NCBI RefSeq assembly: GCF_954871325.1
Contig: NC_088776.1
Coordinates: 27,328,508-27,392,507, forward strand
DNA: 64,000 nucleotides
Direction of reading: 5' to 3'
DNA from: Gordionus sp. m RMFG-2023
Taxonomy: Eukaryota; Nematomorpha; Gordioida; Chordodea; Parachordodidae
Shown: positions 23,601 to 36,000 of the stretch, in pieces
Position numbering within the stretch: the first letter of the stretch is position 1
Layout: each line of letters starts with the position of its first letter
Translations under genes and position numbers: made by a program
The notes under the pieces: model-generated
Database searches by the model: none
What the model saw: the letters and a program-made list of their open reading frames with translations, nothing else
What the model was told of the DNA's origin: nothing

Positions 23601-23800
23601 TTTCAATGACGTAATTGAATCGGGTCCTTTTCCCTAGACAACACTATAAAAACCCCAATAAACATTTTACATTTTATCCAAGCTATTAGGGGAGTTGAAG
23701 CATCTTTAAATGGGATAAATTGTAGATTTATTTAGACCCAACTAATCTAATGACCTATGTATTTTGTCTGCGAGGGTATCCCCATAAATTTTATTTATAA
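20700..23800. other. AT-rich DNA with repeat fragments, no gene
   Basis: Contents: a C-run fragment near 20815; a scrap matching the hAT-A right end at 21400-21480 (TTATTATTTGACTAGAAATT); blocks of TTCCCAGGAAATAA-like words at 21280-21420 and inverted relatives at 22960-23200, which suggest a decayed inverted-repeat element of about 2 kb; and a G run at 22641. The frame at 23111-23338 (minus) lies in that repeat and is not a gene. Confidence 0.4.
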
Positions 23801-25600
23801 GTGCATCGTAAGCCCCCCCCACCCATAAAGCTCATTTGTCCACACTCCACACTCCACACACCAAAAACTCCCCTATACAAATTTTCCGTTTTCTTGAAGT
23901 TATTAGTATATTATTAAGAAAAGTTAACTAGGTAATTACATTTATAATTCCTTCTCCTATTTAATTAATTTTTTAGAAAAAACGCTTAATCATTGCAATT
24001 AAATATTTATTTTTTATATTTAAAACTATTAAGAAATATTTTTGGTGGAAATATAATGAGTGATTCTAAATATTTAACCTTTTGGACTCTGATAATAACT
24101 CCGATAATTGCTCTTCAAATACAATTTTTTCAGTAAAAGATTAATCTAAATTGCCAATATTCAATCCAAATTTTTTTAAAAAAACCTATAAAAATGATAT
24201 AACTACAAGAGATGCTTATACAAATTATTGTAAAATCAAAGTATTCAAAAGCATGTCCAAGAGGAGATTTCCCCAATCGCAAATCCTTTTCTTTAAATAT
24301 CATTTTAGGCTAATAAACCCCCCCCCCCCCCCATCCTTTAGAAATGTAAACAATATATCAGAGATAAATTTGAAAGAAAAATTAGTAAAAGTTAATAACC
24401 TTTTAAATTAACGTTAATTCAAAATTTTTAGAAAAGAAACATTTTTATAAAAAAATAAGTGAAAATTAAAAATTACAGTATTAATATGATTTGTTATAAA
24501 ACATTTCTATATATTTGTAACAACTTTCCTAAAAAATTGTTTAACTTGCTATATTTTTTTTTTAAATTTTATCACTATGTTATTTTACAGTAGCAGATAA
24601 AACAATTTTATAAGATGTTTTACAACAAATCATACATACACTATATTTTTATAATAATATAATATAGCAGCCTACAATAAGTGGAACTAAAGTCTTCCAA
24701 TAAAATTTAGACCCCCCCTTCTAGCAAAATCTTGGCTATGCTGTTAAAACCATCAGTAATTTCCTAAAACATATGAAGGTCTATTTGTAAATATTAACTA
24801 TTTGATTTAATCTAGTTCTTTTAGAGAAAACATTCTTTAATGTCAACATAATTTAATCATTTAAATTATTTTTTACCGAATCATCTAAAGAAAATATTCA
24901 ACTAACTTTACCAGTATGTTTTTTTTCAAAGTCATTCAAAATAAGTCAAGTGGTTAATGATTTAGTTTTAAATTTTCTTATAAAGAAAGCATTTTTGTCT
25001 TCAACAGAAGGTGTAGAAAGATTATTTAGCTTTGCAACTTAGCTAAATAAGTTTTATAAAACACGTTTAAATTACGAATTGTTTGAAAAATAGACATTTT
25101 TTAAAAAAAATAGTTTTTATCAATGTCATTTACTGATTAGGGTAGTGAAAGAACTTTGAATGTTAATGCCCATAATTTATATTTATATTCATCATCATAA
25201 ATGATATTCCATTTTGTAACAAAGAATTGATTGCATTTCTTAAGATTTAAATATAATATTTTTAGTAATTTATATGCAAATGTCATGATGTACTTTATAT
25301 TGTACGAGTAGTTTCCTTTATACTTTTCAAACATAAAAATATTATAAAGTTTCTAGTTAATTTTTATGATTTTTAATAAATTTATATACTTTAATTTTTA
25401 ATCTTACTATAAATGAAATTGTATCTATATAATTATAATTACTCTAGAAAATCACGATGACATGTAATTAGTAGATAATTATTTTTTTTTAAAAAGGAAT
25501 TAAAAATTATAATTAAATACAAAATTTTATAAGAAATTGATTAGTAATTAAATACAATTTTTGAGTATTATGCCCATCGTTGCTAATTCTAGCTGAAAAC
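23801..25600 (+). pseudogene. hAT fragment (HATC) interrupted by C-run MITE sequence
   Basis: At about 24950-25090 the plus strand reads LSSTEGVERLFSFAT followed by LNKFYKTRLNYELFEK. This is the HATC signature (xxVERxFSxA..xxNRLxxxLFEKL) with stops. Near 24060-24110 there is a Ser/Asp-rich stretch (SDSDNNSDNCSSNTIF) of the kind found in hAT linkers. Between them lie C runs (24309-24325, 24713) and a right end GGCTATGCTG at about 24734, so a C-run MITE probably sits inside. A (CTCCACA)-like short tandem occurs at 23845-23865. Boundaries cannot be fixed. Confidence 0.5.
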
Positions 25601-27795
25601 TCTTCAACTCCATCAATTGGAGTGGTAAGGCGCATACTGAGAAATTTATGTGGGGGAGGGGGGGGGAATTAAAAAAATGTTCCAGGAGTCATTCAAGAAT
25701 ATCTTAAGTTCCAAATTTTTTTTAGGAAGACTATAAAGTATCGATAGATTATAATGAATAAATTCAAATATAAATTAAGGTTACAAATTAGATGTATATA
25801 ACCGGCCTATGAATCACTATAAAATAAATGTCCCGAAAAAGAACCTTGAAAAAAATATGAATTATTTTAATTAAATTTTGATATATGAATTAAAATTCGA
25901 TATATAAATTTATAATATTAAAAAATTTAAATCTTGAAAATATAGATTATTGCACAAAAATATTCTTAAGAATTATATATATAAACTAACAAAGTATATT
26001 TATGAAAAAAATGTGGTGTGTTAAAGAATAATTTGGACGAAAAAATGCAATTAAGAAGCATATATTATAATATAATGTGAAATTAATCTTCCTTGCGATT
26101 GAGCTTATTTTTCAATAATTTCATCAGTGCCTGGTGTCAAATTCCAACATATATTAAGAAGCCTTAACCCATTTAATGTATTTTCAAATATTCTTTCATT
26201 GGTAGAAATACTAATGGGTAGAGTTGCCAAAATATATAATTTTAATATATTAAAAAGATAAAATGTGTTTGAAATTATAGCATCCTTAGCTATTTTTGGA
26301 ACATTATAACCCTCCTAGTTAACCTTAACATAGTTTGTATTCATATTTCCTCGAATAAAAATTAAATATTAAATGATTTCTCTATCGATATTTGGGAAGT
26401 TTCCAAGGTAATAATATTTGCAGATTTGTAAGTGCTGCCTGATGAATCATGAACTTTCATTTATTTGAGTTATAAAAGTATCCAAGATCTAGGTAAAGAG
26501 AGATTTATTTTATAGTATTCTTTGACTGATCCGATATTAATATTAGAACGATTGGCTTTCCTTACTGTGAGTAGAGGTAAACAAATATTAATCGAGATCT
26601 TTCTTTTACCCAACAATAACATAAATTATGAAATTCGTCATCAACATTTGTCCTAATTTCCTTAAGTTCCAATATAATGCTTTCAGCTATTCTCAGAGTC
26701 TCTATCAAATAAATGTCCATGTTTCAAATATATTACATAAAATAATTGGACAATTAAATAATTTGTTAATACATTATAATGTAAAAAAAAATTGGTTATA
26801 GAATTATGTCCAATAATATGTGTGTCCCTGAAGAAATTCCTTTTTCAGGGCAATGATTTTTTAATAAAACAATTCTTCTAACTCCAAAAAGCCGCTTCTG
26901 CTTGGCAAAGGCTTCATCTTATTGGATAAACTTTTTCGTAATATTTTTCTCCGTGTAGACAAGAAGTATCAGATATAATTCTATTTATTATATTTTGTCT
27001 CTAATTTTGATTGATGTAAATGAAATATTTGTATCAAAATAAAGAAATTATACCTAAGCAATTTGATATCAATGGTTGATTCCATGAATCAAAAATTGCC
27101 AAGTTATGAGCAGCAAAGTGCACCTACATTGTTAAAGTAGCGGAAGCATTAGCGCGCTACTTTAAAAAAATGCGGTAGCTTGCTACTAAATTAGCGCTAC
27201 TTCGTTACTTTCAATTTTATATAATAAATATAAATTAAAATAATTAATATATATTTTTAATTATTTCTAAAATCATAATCTTTTTATTTAATTTAATTTT
27301 GAAATTTATATTTAAAAATCTGCATGTTTTCAAAATAATTCAAAATGTCGATGATAGAGATTAATATTAAAGAAATTTTGGTACAGATCATATCGACAAA
27401 GTAATTTCCCTGGAAAATGATGATAATATGATTTCCTTTTCCTGAATTCCCAAAATATTTTGATATCGATAAAAAATTTAACACAGGGTATAAATATCAT
27501 TGTAAGATGTACCGGAAGGTTAAAAAACATTATTTAAAAGTAATATATCAAACAAATTTAATATAAATGTGTAGCCCAATCCTTAATCTTAAAAATAAAA
27601 TTATGAAAGCTCTTTCTATATTAGTTTTTGAGCCAGGTGAGTTTATGAGAAAGTTGATTTTCTGGCCCAGTCCAAACATGCTATGTTTTAAATGCCCATA
27701 AGATATTATTCAAGAATTATATTATAAATTAAAAATTATAATAATTAATATTAATATTTCATTTTATTATCAGATTCATCTATTTAATGATAATA

Positions 27796-28163
27796 TTTTA
27801 TAAAAACTATGGAGATGAGAATCCTGAGGATGATTGTTGGGGTAACAAGAAAGGATAAGGTGAGAAGTACAAGAATACTAGGAAGTTTAAAGGTAGTGCC
27901 CATTAAGACTAAGATAATGGTAAACAGACTTAGGTGGTATGGGCCTACAATAAGAAGGCCTATGAACTACATAGGAAATAAGGTTGAGAGTTTGGAAGTG
28001 ATGGGTAAACGTAAAAGAGGAAAGCCAAATCTTCAATGGGGCCATAAAGTTAGAGCCAATATGAAGAAGTATAAATTAGATGAAAGAGATGAAAGAGATA
28101 GTATGAATAACATAAAGTGGAGAGACATATTGAAGGAGCTAACCACCAGAAAAAATTAAAGCT
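27796..28163 (+). pseudogene. 5'-truncated RTE-type LINE, reverse-transcriptase C-terminal end
   Basis: A 116-codon open frame (27809-28159) reads MEMRILRMIVGVTRKDKVRS, then VNRLRWYGPTIRRPMN and GKRKRGKPNLQWGHKVRANM. It is almost the same as the last 116 residues of the full-length LINE at 46261-48006, which has MEMRMLRMIAGVTRKDKVRS. It ends with a short A-rich tail (AAAGAGGAAAAAAAAA). Truncation at the 5' end is normal for LINE insertion by target-primed reverse transcription. It sits inside element E, so it arrived after that element. Confidence 0.85.
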
Positions 28164-28398
28164 AAAGAGGAAAAAAAAATTTATAAATTATTATTTCGAT
28201 GTTAAACATGCTTAAAACTAACCACTCATCTATTTATATATATTTATGAATTTTATGAAAACAGCTAAAAAATACTTATTATAATTCTTTCACATTTTAA
28301 CCTATTTTGAGAAAAATAGATAAAAAGTTAGAGTGGTGACCTGGCTAGTTAAATGGTAATTCACTAATCACCTACATATTTTTTATTCTAGCTTTTAA

Positions 28399-28602
28399 TT
28401 ATAATTTTAGATTCACCCTAACCAGATCAAAATCTTCACCTATATAGATGATTTTTTTTAAAATAATTAATAATACTATTGAAAATCCTTTATAGGCATT
28501 TTTTTTAAATTTAAAAATGCTCAAATTAATATTTTTGATGATTTTTCTTATATAAAAAATATGTATATTAAATTTAATATTGCATTGCGTGCTAGTGTTC
28601 AA
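28399..28602 (-). other. Open frame of uncertain meaning inside element E
   Basis: A 67-codon minus-strand frame rich in Ile, Lys and Phe, without any recognised motif. It lies between the LINE fragment and the right end of element E and is most likely chance. Confidence 0.15.
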
Positions 28603-29211
28603 CGATTATTGTCTGAGATCGTTGTTCTAGACTTGGGGATGATAGTATGTAAATGTTATTATTATTGAGATACAATAAAAAATTAATAAATTTATATATT
28701 TAAAATTTTATTTATGAAAATATAAATACCTAAAAAATATTTTTTAAATAATTCTAAAGTAGCTTAAAAAGCAGCTTAGCGTAAAAAGCAGCTTTAGCTA
28801 CCTTTTTAAAATTAGTTAATAGCGAGCTACTTTTTTGAAAACGCTAGCGTTAGCGATAGCGCGCTACATTTTTTGTAAAATAGCGGTAGCTATAGTGCGC
28901 TACTTTTAAAAGTAGTTTTTAACAACACTGATAATTTTCTTTTTATAAAGGCCTGAATCCCATCGAATTGCCCACTCTTTGCATGGGCTCTATCATACCC
29001 TTGTCTAGATGACTATGATTCTGATTTTTTCCAATACTGGTAAAAAAATGGATTTATATACATTAATAAATTTTAAACCTTAACTATTAATTTTTTTAAA
29101 ATATTTTACTTTAGTTTTGCAGTTAAATAAAAGGATTTGTTGAGAAATTTCAAATGGAAATGGTATATAAATATAACGCCAAGGAAAATTTGAAATCGAT
29201 ATTAATTCATA

Positions 29212-30418
29212 CAGAGTTGTTAAAAGATACTTTTTAAATGGATTTAGATACAGATACATCGTCTAAAAATTTATCTAGATACAGATACAGCTTCTAAAAA
29301 GTTATCTTAATACCGATACAATTTAAAATGTATCTATGTACAGATATATTTTTTATTATACTCTTAGATAAGGTTTGAATAAACCTAAATTAGGATTCTA
29401 TTGTGAAAATTTATGAAATGATCTAAAAAATTTATTGACTCGATATCACATTTATCAAAATATAACTAAAATAATGATTTTTAGATATTAATATAATATA
29501 TGATTAATATAAATAATTATTATATATCATTAATAAAATAATATAATATATGATTAAATGATTATAAATAATTATTAGATTTCAGTAACAACCACTGTCT
29601 GTCGGCAAATTATTTTTTTTTGTGGAGCTAATGTTTTGATCATTTTTATAAATGAAGGATTTTCAACAATTGAAAATGGCTGAATGCTATCTATAATAAA
29701 ATCAGTTATTAAATCATCTAAAGTGATTTGGGTTAAAGTCTGAGGTCCCTTGGAAAAAAATCAATGGACGATGATGAGCCTAGTCCAATATTTTCTTTAA
29801 TAGATTTTTTCTCCTTCCCCTTTTTTATTTGGATTAAGAGTGTTTGATGTTTTCTCTAAAATTTAAAATTAAAATTGTAAACATTTATTTAGTATCTATA
29901 CCATTAAATGTTTTACAATGTTGCAAGTTGAGGTAATACTAACTAAAATTTGCATATTTTTGGTAGACATGGCAAACATTTTACTAACAGAGATTTGTTT
30001 TCTTTATTTTGAGTTATTATTTTAAAATATGGTCTATAAATTGGCCATAAAGCAAATTCCTTGAGATGGATTGTAATATCAGAATTTGCTTGTTATTGAT
30101 AACTCGGACATAATATTTAATTAATATTTATATATTCTTTTTTATATATAAGTTTTAATATTTTACATATATATATTAATATTAAATTATATGCTCATAT
30201 GAAATAAAATAAATTTTACATTCAAGTATTTTTATTTATAATATAAAAAAGCGTTAAATAGAAGTATATCAAAATGTATCTTAAAAAGTATCTAAAAACA
30301 GATACAGATACCTCTAAAATAATATCTAGATACAGATACTTTAATCAAAAATCTATCTAGATACAGATACCACATTTTTATATCTAGATACTTGTATCTA
30401 GATTCTTTAACAACTCTG
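29212..30418. mobile_element. hAT-like element D with AGATAC sub-terminal repeats, 1207 bp
   Basis: Ends CAGAGTTGTTAAAAGATAC and GATTCTTTAACAACTCTG are inverted repeats, flanked by a perfect 8-bp duplication AATTCATA (29204-29211 and 30419-30426). Within about 130 bp of each end the words AGATACAGATAC and ATCTAGATAC are repeated many times. No intact transposase is present. A fragment of the same family, with the same repeated words, lies at 62090-62230. Confidence 0.8.
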
Positions 30419-30530
30419 AATTCATATAATATATTGGTAACTTATTTATTTTGGCTGTGAATGTGATAAATAAATTGAAATATATATGCGATAAAAGGTA
30501 GGAATAATTATAAATATCAAGTGCTGCAAA

Positions 30531-30939
30531 GTACATTCCTTATTTGTTTCAAAGATAACTAGTAACGAACGGGCTAATATTTATATTTGTAGATATTTCT
30601 CAATTAAAAAATTAAATTTTTCTATATCTAAATAAATACAAACCGGTCCAGATCGGGGGGACATATAAATTTTATTTCGGGTTGGGCTTTTTGGGGCAAA
30701 TAAAAAAATATCTATTTGCCGGGTTTATAAAATCAGGCCCGATGTGGATCAGTTTTTTTGGATAGCACATAGTCACGAGTAACTATAAAGTGTTCCTTTT
30801 TTCAACATTTCTTGATGCAACATTTATATCACTATAAATATATAATCATGTAATATATTTGAAAAATATTTTCGCCGGAATCTGAATATTTGGATTTATG
30901 CACCCCCCCCCCCCCACCCACATATAAATAAATGCATAA
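30531..30939. other. Spacer with a GC-box scrap
   Basis: Around 30640-30760 there are boxes such as GGTCCAGATCGGGGGG, GGTTGGGC and CAGGCCCGATG in AT-rich DNA, a distant relative of the GC-box MITE. A run of 13-14 C lies at 30903. No gene. Confidence 0.35.
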
Positions 30940-32148
30940 CAAATGCGTAATCAATGGGGGGGGGGGATCCCCCCCACATTCTTCTGTTTTCATAAATATC
31001 ATTATAAAATTTTATGCTAATAAAAATTTTACCGCCCCCCCCCTTTCCTGTTAAAATTGCATTAATAAATTATTTTCCTACAGCTCACTACTTGGTAGAA
31101 ATTTACAAAAACCAAATTTAGATTTGTTTCAGGTTATTGTTTGGTGGAAAATGTATATGAACAGGTAAATAAGAATGAATGTAGATGAATATTTTCATAA
31201 TATTTATCTAGACGTTGAATCGAAAGCTAAATCTTATGATATAAAACTAATTAAACCTCGTCTAGCACCTAGGCAATTGATGTAATATAAATGTTGACTC
31301 AACTGAAGAATATTATAAAATATCCATTTTCATCCCATTCTTAGAGACTTTTTTTGTAATTTAAAGTACGGTTTTTAGATAAAAAACAAGTATTTAGAAA
31401 TCCTTCTTCTTTTTCTGATGCCATTATTGGTAAAATAAAATATTTAGCAAAATATTATTCCTATGATATTGATACTGAAATCAGTTTAATCAATGAATTC
31501 GAATTGTGGTATAAATATTTATTACGTTTAGCTCTAAGCATGCTATTGATGCGCTCAATCGGTGTAAAGAAACCTTGGCTCTATTTCCAAAATATTTTGA
31601 AGTTGTTTTATATTCTTCCATATTTGCCTACTTGATGAATTGGCAAATTTCCCACGAAAATTAAAAATCGCAATAATTATAGTATTTAATAAATTTTTTA
31701 TATAATTATAAAAACTTGTTCTTTAAAATATTTTCTAGCCAATATTTTCTAGCCAAGATTTTATACACACTACAATTAGTATTTCCAATAAAAAAATTTA
31801 TTCTATATTTATATTGTATGAGAATTTAAGCTGAGGCTAGATTTTAAAGCCAATTTTATTAAAAAAAAATAACCCTAAACTTTATTTCAATTTTATATTT
31901 AAAAAAAATTTATTTAATATAATATACCTAATATAAAATAATAAAAAATTGGGTTATAACCATTATTTTCTTTAAATTATCCATAAGCGCGAATTAGTAA
32001 ATAAAAGCTAAAAATATTAATGTAATTATTATTGAATTATGAATAATTTAGAAGAATAGCTCAAAGATATGACCTGCTGCCCCCCCAAATACCCCTCAGC
32101 TGGCCGAAAAAATCCTTCCCCCCTTATAGGAAAATGGATACGCCACTG
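30940..32148 (+). mobile_element. hAT-like element F with DUF4371-type transposase scraps
   Basis: Left end CAAATGCGTAATCAATGG followed by a G run; right end GGATACGCCACTG. The flanks ATGCATAA (30932-30939) and ATGCCTAA (32149-32156) form an 8-bp duplication with one change. Plus-strand scraps of a ZMYM1-like transposase are readable: RMNVDEYFHNIYLDVESKAK near 31175, EEYYKISIFIPFLETFFVNL near 31300 and CKETLALFPKYFEVVL near 31565-31610. The element is short, internally deleted and dead. Confidence 0.7.
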
Positions 32149-32156
32149 ATGCCTAA

Positions 32157-33007
32157 TAACATCAGTTGCATAGAATAGTGTATAATATAAAATAAAATAT
32201 ATTTATCCTCTTAATATTTACAAAGGTAAATGTTATTTACTACAAAAATTTACAAAAAATAAATGCAAACTTTAATGTTTAAATTAGCTTGTTTTCGTAA
32301 ATATAATTTAAAGCTAATAAAAATAATTTGCCTTATAAGAATCTCATTCTCTCCAATTGTTAGTATAAACCAATTTAAAAAATAACAAGTAAAAGTTAAT
32401 AAGTTTTCAAGATAATGATTATAATTCAAAATTTTTTTATAAAAAACATTTTAATAAAAAAGTTCAAACCCAAAATTATTTTTAAACAACCCCACCCAAA
32501 GCCTGAAATAATTAGGCCTATATTTCCCAATATATGTGGAAAAACTGCTTTCATTTTCTTAAGGACCAATTAACAACATAGGCTGGATCAACTTATCAGG
32601 TTATGAATAGGGGAGACCAGGTCGGCCCAAGAGACTTGTCGGCTATGCGGATTTTGTTTAAAACCTAGACAGGTACAGAAATTCAAATTTAATTATATAA
32701 TAGCATTGTATAATATGTATTTGAGAAGAAAAATATTTTATACCCCTCAGCTATTTAAATAGCTTTATGATAAAATGTTTTTTAGGTAAAAATCAAAACT
32801 TTTTACATCATACTATTAGATGGCATATTAAAATATGAAGAGTTTAAAAATAATAAAATTAACATTAAAGAAAATTAAAACACTCATTTCGCAATTCAAA
32901 AAGTTTCATAATCATATATCATGTTTAAATATATTTTTAGAAGGTATTAATTATATAAGAAATTAGGAGCTTATAGAATCAGTGTTAGTCGGATCAATCA
33001 AATAATG
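32157..33007. other. AT-rich DNA with C-run MITE interior sequence
   Basis: The stretch at 32260-32520 shares words with the interior of the C-run MITEs (GCTAATAAAAAT.., AAAAGTTAATAA, CCCAAAATTATTTTTA). No ends or gene are visible. Confidence 0.35.
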
Positions 33008-36000
33008 TATATGTTAGCGGCAATGTGAAATATTTTCGGCAATGTGAGGCAGTGGTAGGCAGGGTAATTTTGTTATTTTGGCAAAGTATTCATTGCCGAA
33101 ATAACCAGGCATTGTGTTATTTTTGTAATATTATATTATTAATAATTTTTTAAGATTAATATTATATTTTAATTTGTTATATTTATTTTTTACATAAATT
33201 TTTTCAATATATTGTTTTGATTGATATATTTTTTAAATATAATATTTCTTTTTAATATATATATTTTTTTAATATATATTTTTTTTTAATATATTTTTTT
33301 GATTGATATATTTTTTTAATATATATTTTGATCGCTAATTTTTTTTATTTTTTGTGTTATATGATTTTTTTAATAAATTTTTAAATATATTTTTTTGATT
33401 GATATTTTTTTTCTTGATATATCTCTTGATCGCTAATTTTTTTTATTTTTTGTGTTATATGATTTTTTAATAAATTTTTTTAAATATATTGTTTTGATTA
33501 ATATTTTTTTTTCTTGATATATCTCTTAATCGCTAATTATTTTTATTTTTTGTGTTATATGATTTTTTTAATAAATTTTTTTAAATATATTTTTTTGATT
33601 GATATTTTTTTTTAATATATATTTTTAAAATGATTTTTATATATTTATATTTTATGTAATTTTATCAATCATATATCTTTTGATAGTTAATTTTTTAGGT
33701 AAAAGTGACAAATGTCATAATCGTTATTTTTAAACTTTTTTGATTTTTTTAAAGTAAATAGGTACAAATACGTTTTATAAACATATTAAACTAAAATTTC
33801 AGTTAGGATGGCACTATGGAAAAGTGACAATTGTCATAATCGTTATTTTTAAACTTTTTTGAGTATTTTTAAAGTAAATAGGTAAAAATAGGTTTTGTAA
33901 ACATGTTAAATTAATATTTCAGTAAAAGTGTACTGTAGAAAAGTGACAATTGTCAAAATCGTTATTTTTAAACTTTTTGAGTTTTTTTAAAGTAAATAGG
34001 TAAAAATATGTTTTGTAAACTTAAAATTTCAGTTTAGATCTGTTTTATATTTTAAAGTCACTAACAGCAATATCAAAAATAAAACACCTAAATTCGCTTT
34101 TATTTATATATCTAAAATTAATTATGAGTTATTTTCCTGCAAATCGTCAATACCTTGATTTGATTAAACTCGAGATTTTATTATGAATAAATTAATCACT
34201 TCAAATGATAAAAAATTCCATTATTATGATTAAACTTTAATTTTCATAGCATCCGGAAATGTTTTTTTAACATAATTTATAATAGTAGGCCGATATAAGA
34301 TTAAAAAAATTGTAAGATTAATTTATTTTTCTAAAATGTTAACTACAAAATATATTTAAATATAGAATCCTGCAACAGTTATTTGTATATCAACTAACTA
34401 TAATATCTGACTCATTAATTCAATTCTGTGAGTAAATACATTTTAAATATTTATTCACTTTACTGAACGATCTGAAATTACAAGTTAGAGCTAATATTGA
34501 AATTTAAATCTATCAAAGTATTAAATAGCTTTTCGAAAATGAATATATTTACGAAATAAATTTTAGTATTTTCAAAGTTAGCCCTAATATTTATATTCAA
34601 TTACTAAGATTATACATCAAAAGTTTATCTAAGTTTTTTTCGAGAAATGAAGGCTTTTTGATAATTTTTTTACTATATTTTATTGAATAATGCTAGGCTC
34701 TCTCTTTGAAGGCCTTTGGTCAATTTATGTTTTAAATTTTCTTCAGGTTTATAATTTTTTTTTTAATATTTCTCACAAATTTTATAAGGTCATTATTTTT
34801 ATTCATTTTTTTATATTTTTATGACATCATATACGCACTTTTAGTTATTTGATAGGGGTAAATTCTTTATTATTTTAAATAAAATTTACCAAATCAGACA
34901 CATTTGGTAAAATGGGTGGGAATTTCCACTATCATATTTATATGCTTCTTAATATTATTTTAAAAAAAAATTTTCGCTATATTATTAACGGAAATCTCGT
35001 AGCAAGCCTGATCTTGTAAGATTTTGTATCTTCACAATAGAAAAAGACAATTGTCACTTTTCTATAACACACTTTCACTGAAATATTAATTTAACATGCT
35101 TACTAAACATATTTTTACCTATATACTTTAAAAAAACTCAAAAAAGTTTAAAAATAACGATTATGATAATTGTCACTTTTTTACAGTACACTTTCCCTGA
35201 AATATTAATTTAACATGTTTACAAAACCTATTTATACCTATTAACTTTAAAAAAACAAAAAAAAATTCAAAAATAACGATTATGACAATTGACATTTTTC
35301 TATACTACAATTTCACTGAAATATTAATTTAACATTTACAAAACATATTTTTACCTATTTACTTTAAAAAAACTCAAAAAAGTTTAAAAATAACGATTAT
35401 GACAATTGTCACTTTTCTATACTACACTTTCACTGAAATATTAATTTAACATGTTTACAAAACATATTTTTACCTATATACTTTAAAAAAACTCAAAAAA
35501 GTTCAAAAATAACGATTATGACAATTGTCACTTTTCTATACTACACTTTCACTGAAATATTAATTTAACATGTTTACAAAACATATTTTTACCTATTTAC
35601 TTTAAAAATACTCAAAAAAGTTCAAAAATAACGATTATGACAATTGTCACTTCTATAGTACACTTTCACCGAAATATTAATTTAACATATTTACAAAACA
35701 TATTTTTATCTATTAGCTTTAAAAAACTCAAAAAAGTTCAAAAATAACGATTATGACATTTGTCACTATTACCTTAAAAATTATCTATCAAAAGATATAT
35801 AATAGATAAAATTATGTAAAATATAAATATATAAAAATCATTTTAAAAATATATATTAAAATATATCAATCAAAAAAATATATTTAAAAAAATCATATAA
35901 CACAAAAAATAATAAATATAAAAAAAAAATATCAATCAAAAATATATATTAAAAAAACATATAACACAAAAAATAAAAAAATTTAGCGATCATAAGATAT

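Larger units (their letters stand above)
27133..28930. mobile_element. hAT-like element E with GTAGCGC sub-terminal repeats
   Basis: The ends are inverted: CATTGTTAAAGTAGCGG..AGCGCGCTACTTT on the left against CAGTGTTGTTAAAAACTACT from the right. Many copies of GTAGC/GCTAC words lie within about 130 bp of each end, as is usual for hAT transposase-binding sub-terminal repeats. No target duplication is clear on the left. The interior holds a 5'-truncated LINE copy (27796-28163) and otherwise AT-rich DNA without a transposase. Confidence 0.55.
25625..30530 (-). mobile_element. hAT-A copy 3, most decayed copy, carrying two further elements
   Basis: The left end AAGGCGCATACTGAGAAATT plus a G run is a diverged form of the hAT-A end. 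The following 1.3 kb runs parallel to copies 1 and 2 (for example TTGAGCTTATTTTTCAATAA, and ACTAATGGGTAGAGTTGCC at 26211-26229). Its right portion reappears at about 29150-29211 and 30419-30520. It is interrupted by element E (27133-28930) and element D (29212-30418). Unlike copies 1 and 2 it has no GC-box MITE at the HATC position, so it left the lineage earlier or belongs to a sister lineage. The right TIR is not recognisable. Confidence 0.55.

Noticed and set aside
33700-35770. Regularly spaced repeats considered as a CRISPR array
   Set aside because: The 118-120-bp units are continuous tandem copies with no unique spacers, in a eukaryotic foldback arm.
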